The notes under the pieces: model-generated
The model's database searches: none
What the model was told of the DNA's origin: nothing
What the model saw: only the letters and a program-made list of their open reading frames with translations
From: Prauserella halophila
Lineage (GTDB): Bacteria; Actinomycetota; Actinomycetes; Mycobacteriales; Pseudonocardiaceae
DNA: 64,000 nt
Reading direction: 5' to 3'
Assembly: GCF_024171895.1 (NCBI RefSeq)
Contig: NZ_JAMTCQ010000012.1
Coordinates: forward strand, 244,283 to 308,282
Position numbers and translations under genes: made by a program
In this document: positions 59,502 through 64,000 of the stretch, in pieces
Numbering within the stretch: the first letter of the stretch is position 1
Layout: the number at the start of each line of letters is the position of its first letter

Positions 59502-60380
59502 GTGCGAACCGAGGTCACAGGTGCAGACGGGGTCCGGATCGGCGCGATCGTCGACGGTGCAGGCGCGGCGGACGGAGCAGGCGCGGCCGGTGCGGTAGGT
59601 GCCGACGGCGAGGCGGGTGGCCGCCCGCCCGTGATCGTCTTCGTGCACGGCTGGGCCCAGTCGGCGGACGCGTGGCAGCTGCAGTTGGCCGACCCGCGGC
59701 TGGCCGGCGAGTTCCGCCTCGTCGCGATGGACCTGCGCGGGCACGGCCGGTCGGGCGTGCCCGCCGACGGTTACGACGACCCCCGCGTGTGGGCCGACGA
59801 CCTGGCCGCGGTGCTGGAACTGGCAGGTACGCCCGCGGTGGTGGTCGGCTGGTCCTACGGCGGCCTCGTCATCACCGACTACCTGCGTGTCCACGGCACC
59901 GCCGGGCTGGCGGGCGTCGTCTACGCGGGCGCGATCACCGAGCTGGGCCGTGACCACCCGGGCGGCGCCGTCGGGCCGGCGATGCAGGCGGCACTGCCGG
60001 AGGCGCTGTCGCCGGACGACGACGTCGCCCGGCCCGCGGTGCAGCGCCTGTGCGGCGGCATGACGGCGGGATCCGACGGGGCGTCGCTGGTCGACGACAT
60101 CCTCGCCGTGCCCGCCCACGTGCGCGCGGGGCTGTTCCGGCGGGACATCGGCTCGGCCGAGGTGCTCGAAGCCGTCGACGTTCCTGCGCTCGTGCTGCAC
60201 GGCGAGAGCGACGCCGTTGTCGACATCACTGCCGCCGAGTACGCGGCCGGGAAGATTCCGGGGGCCCGTAAGCGTTGGTTGCCTGGGGTGGGCCATCTTC
60301 CGTTCGCCGAGGAAGCGAAGACGTTCGGAGACGAACTGGCGGCCTTCGCCCGCGACGCGTACAGAAAGGTGAACCGGTGA
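59502..60380 (+). CDS. Alpha/beta hydrolase
   Basis: 292 residues. [12 protein letters not shown] (oxyanion), nucleophile Ser in [10 protein letters not shown], Asp in LHGESDAVV and His in [12 protein letters not shown] make up a complete triad. An Ala/Gly-rich loop ([14 protein letters not shown]) lies near residue 25. Substrate unknown; similar to haloperoxidase/lactonase-like esterases. Its stop overlaps the mshA start, so the two are translationally coupled. Confidence 0.9.
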   Translation: MRTEVTGADGVRIGAIVDGAGAADGAGAAGAVGADGEAGGRPPVIVFVHGWAQSADAWQLQLADPRLAGEFRLVAMDLRGHGRSGVPADGYDDPRVWADDLAAVLELAGTPAVVVGWSYGGLVITDYLRVHGTAGLAGVVYAGAITELGRDHPGGAVGPAMQAALPEALSPDDDVARPAVQRLCGGMTAGSDGASLVDDILAVPAHVRAGLFRRDIGSAEVLEAVDVPALVLHGESDAVVDITAAEYAAGKIPGARKRWLPGVGHLPFAEEAKTFGDELAAFARDAYRKVNR

Positions 60381-61672
60381 CGATCTCCTGGTACCGGCAG
60401 GCCGCGACGCAGCAGCCGCGCCGGGTGGCGGTGCTGACCGTGCACACCTCCCCGCTGGAGCAGCCGGGCACCGGCGATGCGGGGGGAATGAACGTCTACA
60501 TCGCCCAGACGGCCCAGGAGATGGCCAGACGCGGGGTGCAGGTCGAGGTGTTCACGCGCGCCACGTCGTCGGACCAGCCGCCGGTCGCCGAGCTCGCCCC
60601 CGGCGTGCTCGTGCGCCACATCCCGGCGGGCCCGTTCGAACCGCTGTCACGCGGTGAACTGCCCGCGCAGCTGTGTGCGTTCACCAACGGCGTGCTGCGT
60701 ACGGAGGCGGCCCACGAGCCGGGCTACTACGACCTGATCCATTCGCACTACTGGCTGTCCGGTCAGGTCGGTTGGCTCGCACGCGAACGGTGGGGTGTGC
60801 CGCTGGTGCACACCGCGCACACTCTGGCCAGGGTGAAGAACGCTGCACTGGCCGAGGGGGACACGCCGGAGCCGCGGACCCGTGTCATCGGCGAACAACA
60901 GGTCGTCGACGAGGCGGATCAGCTGATCGTCAACACCGGGGTCGAAGCCGAGCAGCTGGTCGACCTGTACGACGCCGCCCCCCGTGCGGTGCGGACCGTG
61001 TCACCGGGAGTGGATCTGGAGCGGTTCCGGCCGGGGTCGCAGGCGCAGTCACGGCGGATCCTCGGGCTGAGCGACGACGCCGTGGTGCTGGCGTTCGCGG
61101 GCCGGATCCAGCCGTTGAAGGCGCCGGATGTGCTGTTGCGTGCCGCCGCGGAGCTGGTCGCGCAGCGGCCGGAGTTGCGCAGCAGGCTGGTGGTGCTGGT
61201 CGCGGGCGGACCGTCGGGCACCGGGCTGGAGCAGCCGGAGTCGCTGAAGGCGCTGGCCGCCGACCTGGGGATCGCGGAGCTGACCCGGTTCCTGCCGCCG
61301 CAGTCGGGCGACGGGCTGGTCGACGTGTACCGGGCCGCGGACGTCGTGGCGGTGCCGAGCCACAATGAGTCGTTCGGCCTGGTCGCGCTCGAGGCGCAGG
61401 CCTGCGGGACGCCGGTGGTCGCCGCGTCGGTGGGCGGGCTGCCGGTGGCGGTCGACCACGGGACGTCGGGGCTGCTGGTCGAGTCCCACCGCGCGCCGGA
61501 GTGGGCGGATGCACTGGCCGATGCGGCGTTGCGCCGACGGGACGCACTCGCCGAGGGGGCGGTGCGGCATGCGCAACGGTTCTCGTGGCAGCGCACGACG
61601 GACGTGCTGCTCGACAGTTACGCCGATGCACGCGGGGCGTTCCACCGTGCGGCTCTGGAGGTGGCGGTGTGA
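60377..61672 (+). CDS. mshA: D-inositol-3-phosphate glycosyltransferase (mycothiol biosynthesis)
   Basis: 431 residues, GT4 family. N-terminal [20 protein letters not shown] is the MshA signature; donor-binding parts are [15 protein letters not shown] and the EX7E-like [20 protein letters not shown]. It transfers GlcNAc from UDP-GlcNAc to inositol-3-phosphate, the first step to mycothiol. GTG 60377 overlaps the hydrolase stop. Followed by the YbjN gene as in Rv0486-Rv0487. Mycothiol links it to the isomerase-like protein at 44482. Confidence 0.96.
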   Translation: MTISWYRQAATQQPRRVAVLTVHTSPLEQPGTGDAGGMNVYIAQTAQEMARRGVQVEVFTRATSSDQPPVAELAPGVLVRHIPAGPFEPLSRGELPAQLCAFTNGVLRTEAAHEPGYYDLIHSHYWLSGQVGWLARERWGVPLVHTAHTLARVKNAALAEGDTPEPRTRVIGEQQVVDEADQLIVNTGVEAEQLVDLYDAAPRAVRTVSPGVDLERFRPGSQAQSRRILGLSDDAVVLAFAGRIQPLKAPDVLLRAAAELVAQRPELRSRLVVLVAGGPSGTGLEQPESLKALAADLGIAELTRFLPPQSGDGLVDVYRAADVVAVPSHNESFGLVALEAQACGTPVVAASVGGLPVAVDHGTSGLLVESHRAPEWADALADAALRRRDALAEGAVRHAQRFSWQRTTDVLLDSYADARGAFHRAALEVAV

Positions 61673-62202
61673 GCAGCCGGGATGCCGGGGGTGTCGACGC
61701 GATCGTGCATTCGGCGCTCGAGGCCTCCGAGGTGCCGTACGACCGGCGCGGCGACGGCGTGTACTTCGTGACCCTGCCGGGGGTGAAGAAGCTGCAGACG
61801 AACGCCTGGCTGGTGGTGCGCGAACATTCGCTGGCCGTGGAGGCGTTCGTGTGCCGTCGTCCGGACGAGGCCTGCGAGGACGTCTACCGGTTCCTGCTGC
61901 GGCGCAACGCCAAGCTGTACGGCGTGGCCTACACGCTGGATTCGGCGGGTGACATCTACCTGGTGGGCCGCCTGGGGCTGGACACCGTGTCGGCCGACGA
62001 GGTCGACACGGTGCTGGGGCAGGTCCTGGAAGCGGCGGACGGCGATTTCAACACCCTGTTGGAGCTGGGGTTCGCGAGCTCGATCCGCAGGGAGTGGGAC
62101 TGGCGGGTGCGCCGCGGCGAGTCGCTGGCCAATCTGCAGGCGTTCAAGCATCTGGTGGAGCCGGCCGCGGCGCATGAGCCGGGCACGCTGACCGACGACT
62201 GA
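61669..62202 (+). CDS. YbjN domain protein (Rv0487-like)
   Basis: 177 residues, YbjN/type III secretion chaperone-like fold ([55 protein letters not shown]). Always found after mshA in actinobacteria; function unknown. GTG 61669 overlaps the mshA stop by 4 bases, so it is coupled to it. Confidence 0.9.
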   Translation: MSSRDAGGVDAIVHSALEASEVPYDRRGDGVYFVTLPGVKKLQTNAWLVVREHSLAVEAFVCRRPDEACEDVYRFLLRRNAKLYGVAYTLDSAGDIYLVGRLGLDTVSADEVDTVLGQVLEAADGDFNTLLELGFASSIRREWDWRVRRGESLANLQAFKHLVEPAAAHEPGTLTDD

Positions 62203-62888
62203 CTGTGAGGATTCCTTCGGCACCCTGATGGTGGGCTGTGGGCTGGTGACCGCGTTCGGCTGCCGAGCCCGCCGGGCGGAGCCCGTCCGGTCCTGTCCCG
62301 CGGAGCCCGTCCGGCGGAGCCCCGCGATGCGAGACACGCCTGCCTGAATGCAGAACACACGGGGCCGAGTGCAGAACCCGCGGGCCTGAATGCAGGACAC
62401 GCGGGCCGCGAGCAGACTTCTCCCAGGTGGTCGACGGGGCGGCTCGAGGGAGGGGGGAGTCGCGAACTCGAGCCGCCCCGTGGACCTTCCCGCCTGTTCG
62501 GACCCGGTGACGAGGGGGATGCCAACGGGGCCGGCGGGCCGCAGCTCGGCAGGGGGAGACGAGCTGCGATCTGTTTCCCGCGTTGCTCGACCCGGGGAGT
62601 GCGTGGTTCCGGGTCGTGCGGGCTCAAGTGTCAACTTGTCAGACTCGGCACCGTAATCACAAGACTACTGGCTACTCTATTCGAGTGAATTTTATCGACA
62701 GGTTGAACACACTACGACCCAGCTGGCGCGGTTGAGCTGTAGGCAGAAGCCCCGATCGAGAGTTTCGTTCGCTTGGTCCGCGCGTTGATGAAACTCTCTG
62801 TATAAGTCGTGCTAGTGCGTGCCAGCCCACTAGCGCAGTGGCCGACGTCGCGCTACTCGATTCGGCGGAACATGGCACGCTGAGGAAC
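62203..62888. other. Intergenic region with repeats and hairpins before gpmA
   Basis: 62345-62407 holds three 21-bp units with GCAGAACAC or GCAGGACACG cores. GGCGGAGCCCGTCCGG repeats lie near 62277-62325. An AT-richer stretch (62630-62720) may hold a promoter. Inverted repeats GAGAGTTTC/GAAACTCTC (62759-62807) and GCTAGTG/CACTAGC (62812-62836) precede gpmA. No gene is supported; the ROK regulator and LysE genes found near here in mycobacteria are absent. Confidence 0.65.
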
Positions 62889-63638
62889 ATGGCCGAACTT
62901 GGGACACTGGTGCTGCTGCGTCACGGGCAGAGCACATGGAACGCGGAAAACCTGTTCACCGGCTGGGTCGACGTGCCGTTGTCCGACCAGGGTGAGGACG
63001 AGGCCAAGCGCGGCGGGCAGCTGCTCGCCGAGGCCGGGCTCCTGCCGGACGTGGTGCACACGTCGCTGCTGCGCAGGGCAATCTCGACGGCCGACATCGC
63101 GCTGGACGCGGCCGACCGGCACTGGATCGACGTCCGCCGCAGCTGGCGGCTCAACGAGCGTCACTACGGCGCGCTGCAGGGCAAGAACAAGAAGGAGATC
63201 GCCGACGAGTTCGGCGACGAGCAGTTCATGCTGTGGCGCCGCTCGTACGACACGCCCCCGCCGGAGATCGAGCGGGGCAGCACGTTCAGCCAGGACGCCG
63301 ACCCGCGTTACCAGGGCATCGACGGTGAGCTGCCGCTGACCGAGTGCCTCAAGGACGTCGTGGCGCGGCTGCTGCCGTACTGGGACAGCTCGATCGTGCC
63401 CGACCTGCGAGCGGGCAAGAACGTGCTGGTCGCGGCACACGGCAACTCGCTGCGCGCGCTGGTCAAGCACCTCGACGGTGTCTCCGAGGACGACATCGCC
63501 GGACTGAACATCCCGACGGGCATCCCGCTGCGCTACGACCTCGACGCCGAGCTCGAGCCCACCAACCCCGGGGGCACCTACCTGGATCCGGAGACGGCCG
63601 AGAAGGCGGCCGCCGCGGTCGCCAGCCAGGGCCGCTGA
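62889..63638 (+). CDS. gpmA: 2,3-bisphosphoglycerate-dependent phosphoglycerate mutase
   Basis: 249 residues. Catalytic phospho-His in [11 protein letters not shown], substrate features [21 protein letters not shown] and YDTPPP, second His in [13 protein letters not shown]. Interconverts 3- and 2-phosphoglycerate in glycolysis. ATG 62889 with GAGGAAC upstream; an in-frame ATG-like start at 62838 would add 17 atypical residues. In this genus group it usually precedes senX3-regX3. Confidence 0.95.
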   Translation: MAELGTLVLLRHGQSTWNAENLFTGWVDVPLSDQGEDEAKRGGQLLAEAGLLPDVVHTSLLRRAISTADIALDAADRHWIDVRRSWRLNERHYGALQGKNKKEIADEFGDEQFMLWRRSYDTPPPEIERGSTFSQDADPRYQGIDGELPLTECLKDVVARLLPYWDSSIVPDLRAGKNVLVAAHGNSLRALVKHLDGVSEDDIAGLNIPTGIPLRYDLDAELEPTNPGGTYLDPETAEKAAAAVASQGR

Positions 63639-63659
63639 GGCCGTACCACCGCAAACCGA

Positions 63660-63697
63660 CGTAGGGGCCGCTTCCCGACCGGGAGGCGGCCCCTACG
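63660..63697. terminator. Strong terminator hairpin after gpmA
   Basis: CGTAGGGGCCGC (63660-63671) pairs with GCGGCCCCTACG (63686-63697), and CCCG/CGGG pair inside the loop. Lies between convergent gpmA and the RHH gene and can serve both. Confidence 0.88.
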
Positions 63698-63721
63698 TGT
63701 GTCCACGGCAGGCGGAGGCGG

Positions 63722-64000
63722 CTACGCCGTTCGCTGGAAGACCTCGCGTTCGAGCCGTGCCAGCCGCTCCGCGACGGTGCCGCCCGAGCCTTCCCGTTCG
63801 GCCTGCAGGCGGTCCAGCGCCCAGATGCGGATGAGTGTCGACACCGGGAGTTTCGCGTCGTCGGCTGCCTGCTGGAGCCGGTCGTGTTCCTCCGTGGAGA
63901 GACGCACCGACACGACGGCCGGACGGCCGAGGTTGGGGCGGCTCACCTCGACGTGGTCGGGCGTGGTGCCCGATGCGTCGTACTGTTCCGCCGCCGCGCC
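63722..64000 (-). CDS. Ribbon-helix-helix DNA-binding protein (5' end cut by window)
   Basis: At least 92 residues; the frame is open to the window edge. RHH core VVSVRLSTEEHDRLQQAADD then KLPVSTLIRIWALDRL, with a C-terminal charged helix (AERLARLEREVFQRTA). The upstream residues EQYDASGTTPDHVEVSRPNL look like the normal start of this family, so GTG 63946 is probably internal. CopG/antitoxin-like; no toxin gene is visible beside it. Confidence 0.8.
   Translation of the reverse strand, partial: GAAAEQYDASGTTPDHVEVSRPNLGRPAVVSVRLSTEEHDRLQQAADDAKLPVSTLIRIWALDRLQAEREGSGGTVAERLARLEREVFQRTA

Noticed and set aside
40263-62407. CRISPR arrays
   Set aside because: Repeats are directly adjoining 21-bp units without spacers, and no cas genes occur.
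61956-62634. Minus-strand frames over ybjN and the following gap
   Set aside because: Antisense to ybjN and repeat-derived; no coding features, and not the missing ROK or LysE gene.

Overview
The window is high-GC actinobacterial DNA, most likely from the Pseudonocardiales (Saccharomonospora/Amycolatopsis-like). The evidence is frequent GTG starts, tightly overlapping operons, mycothiol biosynthesis (mshA), a conservon-type signalling cluster, a Ku protein, and gene order that follows parts of Mycobacterium tuberculosis Rv0474-Rv0489. The genus is an inference. No tRNA, rRNA, CRISPR array or intact transposase was seen.

Layout. 1-4900: an AcoR/MimR-type activator (cut by the window edge) diverges from an amidohydrolase, a DUF59 protein, a Zn alcohol dehydrogenase and a small monooxygenase-like protein. 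These are the accessory genes of a propane/phenol monooxygenase cluster, without the monooxygenase itself. 5320-9570: prfC, then a DUF1015 + D-2-hydroxyacid dehydrogenase operon and a small membrane protein. 9924-14153: a conservon (sensor kinase, roadblock protein, GTPase) that lacks its usual DUF742 member. 14165-18278: glcD-glcE-glcF glycolate oxidase. 18809-24931: an HTH regulator, Ku, small proteins, a DUF998 membrane protein, and a PP2C gene divergent from an HTH/Clp-N pair with two palindromic operators. 24932-31650: a hairpin-rich intergenic element, a secreted low-complexity protein, an aminotransferase, DUF445, a CGNR zinc-finger protein, a VOC protein and a membrane protein; three DnaA boxes lie at 29611-29650.

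31797-36332: an XRE regulator, an HbhA-like protein and DUF2516 (Rv0474-0476 order), a YbaK-like deacylase, an SRPBCC protein, an oxidoreductase and a VapBC pair. 36712-43623: an iron-regulated hydroxamate siderophore locus (formyltransferase, N-hydroxylase, MbtH, two FecCD permeases, ATPase). It is interrupted by a guanidine-III riboswitch with a Gdx exporter and by a LysE remnant. 43576-47854: purU and a lipid-type operon (GNAT, PlsC, DedA, mycothiol-dependent isomerase-like). 48383-53827: a frameshifted gene, a methyltransferase, DUF2505, murB, an SDR and an L,D-transpeptidase (Rv0481c-0484c order). 54404-60380: inserted genes, namely MFS/TetR, a 28-residue membrane peptide, a TerC exporter under a manganese riboswitch, and two hydrolases. 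60377-64000: mshA, a YbjN protein, gpmA and a ribbon-helix-helix protein.

Two themes run through the window. First, short tandem repeats built on a 21-bp unit (core GCAACACGG or GCAGGACACG) occupy intergenic gaps from about 40 to 62 kb. They also sit in frame inside two proteins and abut a truncated gene. Second, many genes have a TANNNT -10 element 6-8 nt before the start codon, which implies leaderless mRNAs.
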